The notes under the pieces were generated by a model. That model made no database searches, was not told where the DNA came from, and saw nothing but the letters and a program-made list of their open reading frames with translations. From the NCBI GenBank assembly GCA_947034885.2, contig OX344753.2, forward strand, positions 12,090,001 through 12,154,000: a stretch of DNA of 64,000 bases, read 5' to 3'. Positions within the stretch are counted from its first letter, which is position 1; each line of letters begins with the position of its first letter. Shown in pieces: positions 36,401-49,484 of the stretch. Origin of the DNA: Thuidium tamariscinum. Taxonomy: Eukaryota; Streptophyta; Bryopsida; Hypnales; Thuidiaceae. The position numbers were made by a program, and so were the translations under genes.

Positions 36401-38730
36401 TTCTACTTTGGCAATGGCTAGAATATTCCTCTAGTAAACTTTTGAAGTATAGACCCAATGAACATGAATTTTTTTTGTTAGACATGAATGACTTGATTGT
36501 TATTGTATCCCTTATTTTCATAAATTTTAAGAAATCATTTTATATTTGAAAATCAATTTTGTTAATTTGTCACACTTTTGGATGTAGAGGTTTTGAACAC
36601 TATTGAGTATTGAGTGGCATAAGTTTATGATTTATGTCTAAATTTTTTGTGTAATATTCCTATAATAGATAGACATAATCCTACCCAATGGAATTTTAAA
36701 ATAGATAACTTTATGCCATTCATATTTGTGCAAATTGGTCCCCATTGCACAAGCACTTCTAAATATTAGAAATTTGTTTTTTCAAAAGATGTGTGTGATC
36801 AAAAAAATGAGGTCAAAACCATTTCTGAGGTTTAAGAATCTCAATTTTTTGGTCAAACCTTGCATAAGAAGAGATTTTGGGTAACTAAGAGATTGTTTCA
36901 TTCCTGTTCCCTAATTTGAAAACAAATCATTGCATGCCAGATTTTTTTAAAACTTAAATCTAGTTGTTTTTTTCAATTCAAGAATAATAATATTAATTAA
37001 ATATATATATTAAATGAAATATTATTATCTGACATGGCAATCACTTAGCCACATCATTCCACTCATGTAGCACATTTCAGCAAGTTCTTATTGTTTGGAA
37101 ACTTGTAGTCTTCCAAAATGGCCAAAAATCCTCTTATGTCATAAGGAAGTTTTTCTAAATGGTCAATTTTTAGTCTTCTTTATGATTGTATTTCCTTTTT
37201 CAAACAAATGAAAACATCAAAGTATATATATTTTTTACATATTTTTGGACACAAAATTGTGGCCACGAATTTTGGAGTTTTTTAGCCCAATTTTGGAAGA
37301 TAAACTAAAAAGGTCTAAAATCTTCTTTTGATGATAGAAATTCTCATTCATCCAAACCAATACTTGACTCTTAAAAAACTACAATCATTGGATAATGAAT
37401 TTGATGAAATTAAGATACATCATATTTATTTATAAAGATATAAGTAAAAGTACGTGAAAAAATATGCAAAAAATTCAATAAAGAATTTAGCTACTAAAGG
37501 TTATGTTTCTATTGCTTAGATTATAAATGGAATTTAGGTTTTATTGTTGTTGGTATCCAATATTGAAGCCTTATAATTAACTTATGGCTACAAACATTAG
37601 AACACATATCACTTGGAAACGTAATATCCAATTCAATTGTACACTCTAAATATTACCAATACATAGTTACTGTCAAAAATAGAGGATGAAATTTAACCCC
37701 CTCACAATTCAACATCCTAGTTGTCAATGAAAGGGTTCCAATGACTTCTTTTACCTCATGACTTCACATTCTTCCAAACCAACACTTGCCTTCAAAAAAC
37801 TAGGCTTCTTGTATAATGAATTTGATGAAATTTTGGTAGATAATACATATGAATATAAACAAAAAGACATAAAAACTCAAGAAAGGATTGCAGTGCTTAA
37901 TATTGCACTAGTCTTGAAAATATTAAGTGTCTTATACATGACTTCAACTAAGACATGAGGATGGACAAAACATTTTTTCATTCAGTTTATTTATTTGGAA
38001 GGTACCCAAATAAACTTTTAACATATAGTATTGCAAAGTCCCTCATTGGCGTCTTAGAGATTTTTCTACAGAAAAAGATGCATACTTAATGTACAAATCA
38101 TTGTTGTCAATGGTTTATTCAAATGATTTATTCTTGATTATTCTTGATGTAAATTTCAGCTCTAAAAGCAGTATTTTTTGAAATTGAGTCCAACTAACAA
38201 AATGAAGCTTATCCACTACATATTTTATTTCAATTAGAAATTTTGAAAAAATGTTAATCTTCAATCTTTTATAGTAATATGGATTTTGGACCTAAGACCA
38301 TGGTTTGTTGGTTTTCTAACTATTAAATGACTTTGGATTATCCATGATGTTTTACACTAAAAATTTCATATTTTTTAGTACATTTTGTATTTGGTATGAA
38401 TTTCTTAAAAATTTTCTTAAGAAATGCACTATATTTAATTTCCAATTTTACAAAAAAAGTTTTCCAATTTTACAACTTACAATAGGCATGTGATGATTTC
38501 ATCTCTAAAAAATAAATAAATACAAAAAAATTCATTTATATCTAGGGGTATTTGCAAGAAATACATATTGATTCTAGTTCAAAACAACCTAATTAATAGA
38601 GAATTGTGATTTTTGGACTAATTTTTTAAAATGAAATAAACCAAAAACAATGTAATTGTGAGGTTCAATCTTAGATGAACAACTATATAACAAGCGGTAT
38701 AGTTAATCTTATTGCTAGAGAATACTAAAC
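33440..38730. other. AT-rich gene-free stretch
   Basis: No coding frame above background and no clear element with both ends. Isolated M1-like starts (GGGTCATTGCAAAAAAGGAT at 34319, GGGTATTTGCAAGAAATACA at 38546) lack matching right ends. A poly-C run (35043-35064) and ordinary A/T runs are present. The short open frames at 35887-36209 and 37758-37958 look random. Confidence 0.6.
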
Positions 38731-39031
38731 CATAAGAGGTTTTTCAGCTTGTGTAGAAGACCACGAGTTCCTAGACTATGGGAACTTGTTGAAAGCTGCC
38801 ACAGAGGCAATCTGATGTGGCCAAGAGACTGACATATCAGATATTAATATTAAATTAATATATTAATATTTTTTCAAAAAAAAATATTTTAAAAATATTT
38901 TAAGGATATTTTAATAAAAAAATATTTATTGTTATTTTTAATATTTTATTATTATTATTTAATCTAACGGGTTCACAAACTGGGGAACAGGGCTGAAATA
39001 GTCTCTCAACCCCCTGAAAAAACCTCTTATG
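38731..39031. mobile_element. Element Y-like inverted-repeat element, 301 bp
   Basis: Ends CATAAGAGGTTTTTCAG and CTGAAAAAACCTCTTATG are inverted repeats of 17-18 bp. The interior carries GTTCCTAGACTATGGGAACT and GATGTGGCC, motifs shared with the Y members near 29.7 kb and 54.4 kb. Confidence 0.65.
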
Positions 39032-39388
39032 AAAGGGGAAATTAAATAAAATTATTTAAACAAAATTAATAGTAGACTTGATTAGGTTTACCTAAGCAAC
39101 CCTCCTTGGCCAACAAGGGGTTTATCCAAGTGGCTCCCACTATCAAAGGAGTGATATACCCAAGTGTCCCTCCTTGTTGAAGGATGACTTTATCTAGGCG
39201 AGCTAGCCCCTAGACCAGATAAGGGTCTACTAAGGGTTCCAATTGTATGCACATGAAAGTGTGAGCCTTAAAGTCTTAGCCTTAAAGTGTGAGCCTACCC
39301 ACCTACAATACAAGTGTCTATTGTAGAACCTTTCTATAATTATAGTGCATTTATATTATATATACCTTCAATGGTTGCACAATATCTA

Positions 39389-39389
<1 letters not shown>

Positions 39390-39471
<82 letters not shown>
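39390..39471. repeat. (TA)40 microsatellite
   Basis: Uninterrupted TA dinucleotides from 39391 to 39470. The apparent frame encoding alternating Tyr-Ile across it is meaningless. Confidence 0.98.
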
Positions 39472-39473
<2 letters not shown>

Positions 39474-39739
39474 GAGGCTCACATGTTCACATTATTATGT
39501 TGACATGCTAGCACTGTTGCCGCCTAAGTGACCCTTCCTGTCAAACAAGCAAATATTTGTCTACATCTTAATTAGGTTGCTATGATCACATGCAATGGTT
39601 GTTATAGATTCTAGTAATATAAAATCTGAAACCTTTTTTAATTATGTTGTTTTCACAATTTGATCAATAAAATTGGCTCAAAAAAATTCCAAAAATTATA
39701 GACAATCATTTTAGGAGAAAGGAAGGAGTTTCTAAATCA

Positions 39740-41202
39740 TTAACCCTGAAACGCCGGGCCTATGACCACTGGTTTCAGGCTGCACTCTCAGTTACTTAGT
39801 TCATTAGCATTTTTTAACCAGATGTATATGGGAACTTTTATTTATATTTTTCAGAGATGAAACTGCATGTCCTCTGTACTTCACAGAAATTTCAGATTTT
39901 TTTGAGGAAAATTGTATTTTCTGAATTTTTTTGAAGAGAAACTGAAGAAAAAATCATATAAAATATAAAATAATCTCAAAAAATCTGAAAATTTCACCAT
40001 GTGTGAAAAACACAGTGGAAATCATCATGGTGTAAACTAATTTGCCGTGTACATCTATAATTAGAATGCAATGGACATTAAAAATACAGCCAAAGTTCAA
40101 ACTGCAACAAAATATTCAATTTTACGAATTTAAAAAAAATTTCAATTGGAGAAGAAACTAGAGTACAGGACCTCCAATTCATTAGTTGGGCTCAAATTCA
40201 AAAAATGTCGTTTTCAAGGAGAAATTTCAGATTTACTCAATTTCTCAAAATACCCTAAAATGACAAATTTTACCATCCGTTTTTCTTCATTATTTCTCAA
40301 TCACATGAATAAAAAACATCAATTACACTAAGAATTCACTTGGACACTCTTTGTAACTCAACATGAAAGATCATTGGAAAAAAAATGGATGAAAAAACTA
40401 CTATTCAGCCCTTCTAGTGGCTTGGAGAAGTCATTTGTAAGCCACATAATGGCGCCCGCAGTGCTTAGCGGTTAACCCTTAAAAGACGGGCCTATGACCA
40501 CTGGTTGGAAGCCCCCTTGCTGGTCACTCAATTTGATACCGTTTAGGAACCAATCAAGTATGAAATTTTTATTTTTTATTTTTCAGAGATGGAAGTACAT
40601 GTCTTTTGCACTTCACAGAAATTTCAAATTTGTTTGAGGAAAATTGATTTTTATGAGATTTTTTGAAGAAAAAATGAAGGAAAAATCATAGAAAGTAGAA
40701 ATTATCTCAAAAAATCTGAAAATTTCACGATGTGTGTAAATTGTAGTGACAAACATCATGGTGTAAACTCAACTTCCATGTACACCTATTTATAGGTTTG
40801 CAGTGGACATTAAAAATGTAGCCAAAATTCAAATTGCAATAAAAGATTCAATTTTACAAATTTTCCCAAAATTCCAATTGGAGTAGCAACTAGAAGAAAA
40901 GACCTTCATTTCATTAGTTGCACTCAAACTCAAAAGCTGTCATTTTCAAGGAGAAATTTCAGATTCAGTCAATTTCTCAAAATACACTAAAATGGCAAAT
41001 TCTGCCATCCGTTTTCTCTAATTACTTCTCAACTACATGAAAACAAATAATAGTTAGACTAAAAACTCAATTAGAGACTCCTTACAACTGAACATGAAAG
41101 ATCATTAAAAAAAAAGTGGATGAAAAAAATACTGTTCCGGTCTTCTGCTGTCCCTGCAAAGTCATCCGAACTCCAAAAAATGGCACCGGCGTCGCTTAGG
41201 GG
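39740..41202. repeat. Tandem duplication of a 731-732 bp unit
   Basis: Copies at 39740-40471 and 40472-41202 start with TTAACCCT, continue with CGGGCCTATGACCACTGGTT, and end with a GGC(G/A)CC...GCTTAG(C/G)GGTTAA motif. A third start (GGTTAAAGGGG) at 41201 is truncated. Divergence is visible throughout, so the duplication is not recent. No coding function seen. Confidence 0.88.
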
Positions 41203-41579
41203 TTAAAGGGGAGGATGAATTTTGCACAGGAAGTTAGTTTGACTGCAATGAGTGCCGTTGAGTTTCTCTTTGCAAATTGACTCTTACGTCACCCCAAAGG
41301 CCAAATTCCATGGTGACCAGCCTGTCCACTTGTGCCATTCAATAGAAAAAAGGGTGTATGGGGTCACACACAACCCATATGCATATGAGTCATACAGTAT
41401 TGAGAATTAATGCTGCTAGGGGGTCCCTTTTTTTTTTTCCTTTTTTTTTGGACATAGATGAAACAGGAGTTTTTATGCGTATATATTTTTAACAAATGGA
41501 CAAATTGCATTGATATAGGATGAAATGGGAATTTCATTGCACAAGGAGGGGGGTCCTTTTCCAGGCCACATCAGCGGAA

Positions 41580-41775
41580 GCCTGAAGCCCCCAAGCATAT
41601 AAGTTAAGTTAGAATCCCCTCCCTTCTGGAGGATCCCTTTTCTTTTTTCTTTTTCTTTTGTGACACAAGTGAAAGGAGAATTTCACAGGGTCCCTTTTCC
41701 TTCTACCCAAGTGGAAAACTGAAGCTCCCAAGCATATAAGTTAAGTTAGAATTCCGCCCCCTTCCCAAAGGTCAA
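41580..41775. repeat. Direct repeat, 137-bp offset
   Basis: CCAAGCATATAAGTTAAGTT occurs at 41591 and again at 41728 with similar flanks (GAAGC(C/T)CCCAAGC, then pyrimidine-rich tracts). A third relative (CATTCAAGTAAAGTTGGAAA) lies near 45208. Confidence 0.75.
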
Positions 41776-42372
41776 CACTTGACTGGCAAATTGATACAAC
41801 TAAACTGCTGGACCCCAATGAATGTATGATGCATATAAACCTAAAATTCAAAATCATATAAAAATTTGAATCTTTTCAATGTATTGTATTGTATGATGCA
41901 TCTTGGGAATGAGATTTGCTTCAATCCTCGGGGAGGACGGGGACCAGGGTAGGTTGGACAATGTTTAAGTTATACACCATTTTCAAGTGAGAAATAATTT
42001 TGCACCGTTGACTCATGGCAGAGGAAAGTGTTCGGTCCAATGGATGACAGAGAATCTCTTCAGTAGGACAAAAGTGCAACTATTCATCCATAGATGGGTT
42101 TGTTGTGGAAAAGAGCAGTTCTTTTGCCATAGTTTGACTTGGAGTGGGTGCTTTTGCAATTTTTCAAGCCAATGATTCACACACTACCCAAAGGCAAGAT
42201 TTGCACACCGCTCCTTTGCAGAGTTAACTTGCTGGAGTGCTTCCTGAATCACGAGTTTGGACGGATTATTTGTTTGTGTCCCTCGTGTGCTGGTCCATTT
42301 GACTTGCCAACGTCGATAATTCATGTGTCAGGCAGTGAGAACTTGGGTGTCCAAAAGAAGCTGTGCATTCCG

Positions 42373-43330
42373 AGTCTCCTTCCTCAATCGTTCACTGCCA
42401 ATGTCGGTTGTATGCCAAGCTCAGGGATAATGGCTACAGCTACACTAGAATTTAAACTAAGACTTTGGCTTCAGGGTGTTTATCTATACCTTAAGACACG
42501 CTGTTTGTTTTGTTTTGTTTTGTTTGTCGCATTGAGATCTCCTAGACTGTACGTCTCCAAGTCACGTGCTTCGTACCATTGGAAAGCTCTCAGCAAGGAA
42601 AGGTGCATGGGCTTGGTTTCATGGCATTCAGAACTATGGTGAGAAAGTTATTGAATTTCAAAGTTTGAATGGATTTGAAAATTCAAAAATTATTTTTTCT
42701 TTGGATTTGATTGTGGCAACAACACAGGCACACTGGTATCTATACCTTGAGACAAATTGTTTTGTTTTATTTTGTTTGTTTGTCACTTTGAGATCTCTCA
42801 AACTATGTCCCCAAGTCGCATTCTTAATATTGTTGGAAAGTTCTCAAGGAGGAATGGTGCATGGGTCTTGTTTTGTAGCATTTCAAAATATGGTGGGAAA
42901 GTTATGGATTTTTGAGTTTTACTTTGGTTTTGACTTTGGCACACCTTAACATAGGTTGTTTGTTTTGTTTGTTTGTTACGTTGAGATCTCCTAGACCGTG
43001 TGTCCCTCGGTCGTATTCTTAATACCATTGGAAAGCCTTCATTGAGGAGGGGTGCATGACCTTAATTTCATGGCATTTGCGTTCACGGTAAGAAAGTTAT
43101 TAAATTTCAAACTTTTTATTATGGATAAAAAAATTAGGAGATTACTTTAACTTTGATTCTAAATGTGTCAATGGCACAAGGCATACTAGTTGTGGATGAA
43201 AGAATGATAAATGAATGAAGTGACTAGCAAGTTTTTGAATACAATAAAGTTTGGAATAATAGATGAACAACAAAGTTATGGATGAATTGTTTGCTAAATG
43301 GATGAAGTTTATTGTTTAGATGACACATTT
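42373..43330. repeat. Long direct repeat, copy 1 (partner 43854-44580)
   Basis: Offset about 1481 bp. AGTCTCCTTCCTCAATCGTT, GGGATAATGGCTACAGCTAC and GGTTTCATGGCATTC-type segments recur in the partner in the same order. A central stretch (about 42740-42960 here) is absent from the partner. Internal subrepeats with TTGTTTTGTTTGT and CTAGACNGT(G/A)(C/T) motifs occur. The 167-codon frame over 42139-42642 starts at a TTG and is not supported as a gene. Confidence 0.8.
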
Positions 43331-43853
43331 TTTGGATGAAATTCGTTTTTTGGATGATGCATTTTTGGATGAACTATTGTGAATGGGTGAAAATGAGGTA
43401 TATGAGAGTTTTTCTTTTCATTTCTTATAAAGCGCCAAGAAAGCAATATTTCATTTCATTGTGGAGTTATAGATCTCAACATTCATCCATATATTGGATA
43501 GAAAATATCATATTAGCATACAATACATGTCTATCGTTCTGTTTTCATCCAATATTTGGCAATTTCATTCATTATTTTAAAAAAAATTGAAGTTTATTGG
43601 CAATTTCATCCAACACTTTATTGTTTATTTTCTATAGGCTTGGTGCCAAGCCAAAAACTTTGGTGCAATTTTTGCACCAAATTGCTAGAAAAAAACACAT
43701 TGGAATATGGATGTCACATTTTTGGATGAATTGTTTGTTGGATGGATGATTTTGTGATAGACGGTACCAAGAAGTATTTTGGCTGGATGAAATAATATGA
43801 GCGGACAGGAACAGAATACGACAAAACCTCCATGCTAATTATATGGAGTACCC

Positions 43854-44580
43854 AGTCTCCTTCCTCAATCGTTCACTGCCAATGTCGGTTGTATGCCAAG
43901 CTCAGGGATAATGGCTACAGCTACACTAGAATTTAAACTAAGTCTTTGACTTCAGGTGTGTTTATCTATACCTTAAGACAGGCTATTTGTTTTGTTTATC
44001 ACGTAGAGATCTTTTAGACTGTACATCCCCAAGTCACGTACTTCGTACCATTGGAAAGCTCTCGGCAAGGAAGGCTGCACGGGTTTGGTTTCACGGCATT
44101 CCAACCTACAGTGAGAAAGTTATTGAATTTCAAAGTTTGAATGGATCTGAAAATTTTAAAATTATTTTTTCTTCATATTTGATTGTGGCAACAACACACG
44201 GCACACTAGTAAGATAGGCTGTTTGTTTGTCACATTAAGATCTCCTAGATCGTGTGTGCCTCAATTGTATTCTTGATACCGTTGGAAAGCCCTCAACGAG
44301 GACGGGTGCATGGATGTGGTATTGTGGCATTTGGACTCACAAGAAGAAAGTTATTAAATTTCAAAGCATTTCTAGATTAAAAAATTAGGAAATTGCTTTT
44401 ACTTTGATTATGAGTGAACCAATGGCACAAGGCATACTAGTTGTGGATGAAAGAATGATAAATGAATGACAAGTGATTGGCAAGTTTATGAATACAATAA
44501 AGTTTGGAGTAGCAAATGAATGACAAAGTTTTGGATGAATTGTTTGCTGAATGGATGAAGTTTGTTGCTTAGATGACACA
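43854..44580. repeat. Long direct repeat, copy 2
   Basis: Near-identical to copy 1 for the first 130 bp or so, then progressively diverged, with the shared tail CAATGGCACAAGGCATACTA. Followed by GGATGAA-rich low-complexity DNA in both copies. Confidence 0.8.
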
Positions 44581-44750
44581 TTTTTGGATAAAGTATTGTG
44601 AATGTATGAAGTCTTATGAATGGGTGAAGTTTATTTTTTGGATGACACATTTTTGGATGATGTATTGTGAATGGATGAAGTTTTATGAATGGGTGAAGTT
44701 TATTTTTTGGATGGCACCATTTTTGGATGATGTATTGTGAATGGGTGAAA
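44558..44750. repeat. 69-bp tandem repeat of GGATGA-rich sequence
   Basis: Full units start at 44609 and 44678 (GAAGT(C/T)TTATGAATGGGTGA), and a partial one at 44558. Each ends in TTTTTGGATGATGTATTGTG. It is part of a wider GGATGAA-rich zone (43190-44810, weakly again at 47440-47640). Confidence 0.85.
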
Positions 44751-45531
44751 ATGAGGTACATGGATGTCACAGTTTTGGATGAATTATTTGTTCGATGGAT
44801 GATTTTGTGATAGATGGTCGGTACCAAGAAGTGTTTTTTTTTTTTTTTTTTTTTAAACACATGGACCAATTCCATTGCAAAGGAAAAAGTACAAAGAACC
44901 AGAGGCAAAGGCCTCGGCGGAAGAACCTTTTTTTTCTTTTTTAGCTTTCAACTCCGATCTAAAGCCCACCTAAACTCAAACTACCAAGCCAACAACACCA
45001 CAAAGGACGACCCAACCAAAATCACAGACCCCCCAGCAACCAAGAAGTGTTTTGGCTGGATGAAATAATAAGAGTGGAACAGGAACAGAATGCGACAAAA
45101 ACTGGGTGCTAATTATATGGAGTACCCAGACAGAGTGAGATAAGAAGAAGCTAGCCTGGTTCGGTGGCTCCTCAATCTGGGCGCAAGTGGAAGCCCCCAG
45201 GCCCCCCATTCAAGTAAAGTTGGAAATTCTGCCCTTCCCAAAGTCAAAACGCGGCTCTCCTTCATTTGTTTCAAAACTTTTTAAAAACACACTGAGCTCC
45301 CCAATCGATGCAATGAAACTGGACCTCATTTATGATGTATCTTGGGAACAACATGCTGGGAAGAGGGATGTCGGACTACACACTAGGGTGAACAATTGAT
45401 GCCATTTTCAAGTGGCTGGTGACACTTCAATTGGGCAACTTGGGTAAGGTACAATTGCCCAACAGCACCATCCACCCAATTTCCCCACCTACTATTAGAA
45501 CTCTCCCATTTTCTGTCAAAAGCCGCAGAAC

Positions 45532-45765
45532 GTTAAAGAATACCATCGAAAGGGGGTCCAGCGGGGCAAATCTCATTTTACTAGGGGTTGACAAGGGTTT
45601 GGGGGTTATATTTGTGTTGGGTTTTTTGGTACATTCAAGGTCCTCATAGCTAATTTGGGGTCTCTGATTCTGAATCTGAATTCTGAATTTGAAAAAAAAT
45701 TTAAATTTGAAAAAATTTAAAAAATTCAGCGTTTTTCCCAAAGGGTTTCGATGGTATTCTTTAAC
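45532..45765. mobile_element. Short inverted-repeat element, 234 bp
   Basis: GTTAAAGAATACCATCGAAA at 45532-45551 is perfectly inverted at 45746-45765. The interior segment TAATTTGGGGTCTCTGATT resembles that of 15253-15502. TCTGTC and CAAAAGCC motifs occur just outside both ends in direct orientation. Confidence 0.7.
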
Positions 45766-46292
45766 ACGCTCTGTCTATCAAAAGCCTATCCATAATCCAT
45801 TACTATAATCTTAGTAACCCATTATCGTGATTGCAATGCACTTGGGGAGTAAGACATGTCAAACCCTACTTTAACAAGGGTCTATCCATACGTAGATGTT
45901 TCAACAATAAAAAATCACTTCTTGTCAAAATGTCTTCATTCTTTTTGCTGATAACTTCTTTCAAACTTTTCACTCTCCGAAAAATATGGGAGTTGACAAA
46001 CAGCTTCTCCAAAGTATTTAGATTACAAATTTGTTGGTATGGAAGAACCACCCATTGTCAATCAAGGATCCGTATCCAACCTGTAGGTGTAGTTACTTTC
46101 AACGGAGGCTGGAATATATTTTTAAACAAAGCCCAAAATTTTATTTTTACTCCTTTTCTAGATTGGGATTGTTGAGTTCATCACATTTGTTCTAAAGTTG
46201 TGAATAAGAAAGTGGTTCTTGAATGGTTAGAATTGAAAAACTCTATGTATTGGTAATGGGTCTAAATTAACTTTTGGCTTTCAAAACACACA

Positions 46293-46444
46293 CATTATAA
46301 GAAAATGGGGATGTAATCGACTTGTCCACAATGACTGCACTAACAACAATGATTGCTAATGACTACAAAATGACTATTTTGCAGTTACTGTTGCGGGTGC
46401 AATCGTTGTAGACAAGTTATTTATACCCCCATTTTCTTGTACTG
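46293..46444. mobile_element. 152-bp CACTA-type mini-element
   Basis: Ends CATTATAAGAAAATGGGGAT and the complement of CAGTACAAGAAAATGGGGGT are inverted repeats extending about 44 bp each (through ACTTGTC and a TGCA), leaving a short centre. The ACAAGAAAA-type end resembles CACTA-derived MITEs. The 3-bp duplication is unclear. Confidence 0.75.
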
Positions 46445-46449
46445 ATAGT

Positions 46450-48600
46450 AATTTGATTGTAAGGAAAAAATTCACAAAAAATTGGAAATCTATGTGATTT
46501 CTATCTTCCTATGGGGCATAAATTTTATGTTGCCTTGTACTACTCTAGGAATGTGCATAATTATTTAAGTAGTCAATTATGGGTGGTTCTACCCTACATG
46601 GTTCCTCGACTACATTTTCTTGACATCACTCACATGGTCTACTTTGACTTGTAATATATACAGAGTATTGTTAAGTGATGCGTGCGTGGCCTCTTCAAAA
46701 TCATTCACTGCCAGAGTCACATATGCCAAGGGGAGCCACAAACTCGAGACCAGACTCCTTTTGCTGCAGACAGAAAACATTATGGTGTGCATGTCCAAGC
46801 ATGCAAAAAGCAATGATACAGAACCGTGGAAGCTAAGTTACAACTTCTATAATCAAGTGGACTTCTGGAAGTCAATAACCTTTCTAAAGTGTAATAGTCC
46901 CGGTCCTGTCCTGTTCCCAAACAGCTCATATTTGGTTCTTTAGTTAGTGAGGAAAACAAGCACAATTCCAGTTTTCTGTTTTTTTTCTAAACCCTGAGTT
47001 TATTCCATAACATAACATTCAGTAGCATTGGGTGACTCTGCCTTCTGAAGGGTGTGGAATATTCAACACCCCAACAATGTTTCATCAGTAACTATTGAAG
47101 TAAGTGGACATGCGAAATATTATGAAGAATCAAGAACAAACAGCACACGGGCAAGGGCAAGAAATAATAACATGTCAGACAACCCAAAACCCACATTCCA
47201 GGTTTTGGTTTCCTTTTGTTCCAACGGTTACAAAGGCAATGAAATCTCATTTCATTTGTTTCAAAAAAACAAAAAAACAAAACAAAGGTAACAGAGGGTA
47301 TTTTCTCTGACAGCAGAAGAATGTGACAGGGAATTGACATTACACCAGGCACCTGGAAAAATCACAGGAAAAAGTCACCTAGAAATCATTGGGAAACATT
47401 GTTGTGAGAAAGTAATAAAGAGAGAATGAGAACTTGCTTTATAGATGAATGAAATTGAATTCCCAGATGGATGAATATTGACGAAAAAATAATTCATGAA
47501 TGAAAGAATTTGCAAGATTGGGTGGAGGAAAATATGAATGACAAATTGCTTTATGGACAGATGAAATTAAAATATTTAATGAATGAATAAGGATGAAAAC
47601 TTTTGTTGCAGATGGATAAAATGGTAATATGAGATGGGTAATATGGACAACAATTTGCATTATCATTCTTAAGAAAGAAAAGTTCAAATGGAAGAAACAT
47701 AGCATTTCTGTAACTAAGCAGAAGTCGAAATACATGCACACCTAGCTGCACTCAAACATTTCATCCGAGCACAACATCCCTATGGCTGTGTGATTCACTA
47801 ATAAGCCCAACTACATGTTTCAATCTCAAACTAACAAACTACAAAGCCTAAAAATGTAGTAAGGCTTACTCTCCTACATTCAAGAGCATAGAAGCCCTGC
47901 TGTGACCTATTCTACCTTCATTGTTTCACACAAGAATGCACTCCCACCAATATTTTGACTAAGGGAGGAGGCTCAGAAACCGCTCATCTAAGGGCTGGTC
48001 CGCCTTTTTCATGTATCTCCTGAGATGAAAATATTTTTAGTTTATTTTTCAGTCAAAGAGAAATAGATGAGGAATCTAACACAAATTGTTTCATATTTTT
48101 TGAAGCATTACTGAATTAGTTATGAATTTTCAAACACAATCTGCTGTAAGTCCCTATTTATGATCATAGGCCCTTGGAAACCCATCTATGCATATTTTGA
48201 AAAAAATTCAGGGCTTGTTCAAAAACTAGCATTGCTACATGTGTAAAGTAATTGAAATGGTTTCTAAAAGTGTCCTTTTCAAAATCTGAAATGAATACTT
48301 GGTTTAAGCATTATTTCAGAGTTTTCAATACTTGTAAGAAGGTAGTAGAACAACAACTTCAAATTTTGAATTAAATTAGTACACCTAACCACTTAGTTAG
48401 GAATGAACCAAGTATGATTCTTAAACCATCCATTGAAGAAGTAAAAACAAATCTCATCAAGCTCCATTGGAATCTAGAGTTCATTTTTCCAAAGTTCATA
48501 TGTCCATTTCAGAACCCCTACTGGATGGTTGCAAAAGCCTGCTCGGTTTTAGAACCCTCTCCTATAAAACATCCTATAAAACAGAATCCCCACATCATTT
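46450..48600. other. Gene-free stretch with weak low-complexity repeats
   Basis: Open frames at 46620-46943 and 47052-47352 overlap on both strands and show no family features. 47440-47640 repeats GATGAA motifs as at 43-44.8 kb. Nothing else is recognised. Confidence 0.5.
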
Positions 48601-49484
48601 TCAGCCTCTCTGGATGTGACCTGTTATCCAGATAAAATATCGCCCCCACACTTGAGAACTCAAGCAACGTTGAGATCTTTGCTGAAAAAACCTGAAGAAA
48701 GATTCACATAACCTCACGAGAGCAATTTTCACAGATTCAAAATTCTGACTACTGACAGAAAGAACAGAGCAGGCAGCTCCTGATACTTTTCTCATGATGG
48801 ATTGAAAAACATTACCAGCACAACTATGTAATAATGTAATTATACCCACCAATGCCACCATTGCATATACATTGCATATAAGGTAGGGGGTTGTAATTGC
48901 AACCCTGTCTCTAAAAGCGATCTGGTAGATTTTGCCTCTAACATGTACCAGAAGTGTACATTTCAGGAGGGGGTCGCTTTTAGAAACCACAGTGTTTTCA
49001 ACTTCAAAAATTCATAACTAATTCCATGAAGGTCCAAAAAATATGAAACAACTTGGGTTAGATGCCAATTCCATTTTTCTTACCACAAAAATTTACTAAA
49101 AATTGTTCTAAGGAGTTTAGCTTCTCCAAAATGCAAATCAGCTGGTAAAGGGTCGCTTTCACAGCCCCCTACCTCATGATCCAAGACAACAAGTAAATCT
49201 ACTCACGAAGCCCCCAAAGCAGCATGCAGATCACATACGGCCACGACAATCAAATATTAATCACTAGAGATAAAATTACCACAAAGCAAATTTTATGAAT
49301 CTATCATTATTAAGAGGAATATGACAAATAAGGTGAATCATATGATATACAGGTGAAGTGCAACTCATTATCAAAACTTCTCATCTTCCCACATACACGT
49401 ACGTGCCATGTTCCTCTGTCTTGTGACTTTCTAACTTTTGAAGATAATTAAACACGTGAAGCATGGTTGGAAAAACATGCATAC

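Noticed and set aside
39314..39511. 65-codon frame
   Set aside because: Most of it is the (TA)40 tract.
42139..42642. 167-codon frame
   Set aside because: It begins at TTG, includes polypyrimidine repeats and lies in a duplicated non-coding segment; the second copy does not keep the frame.
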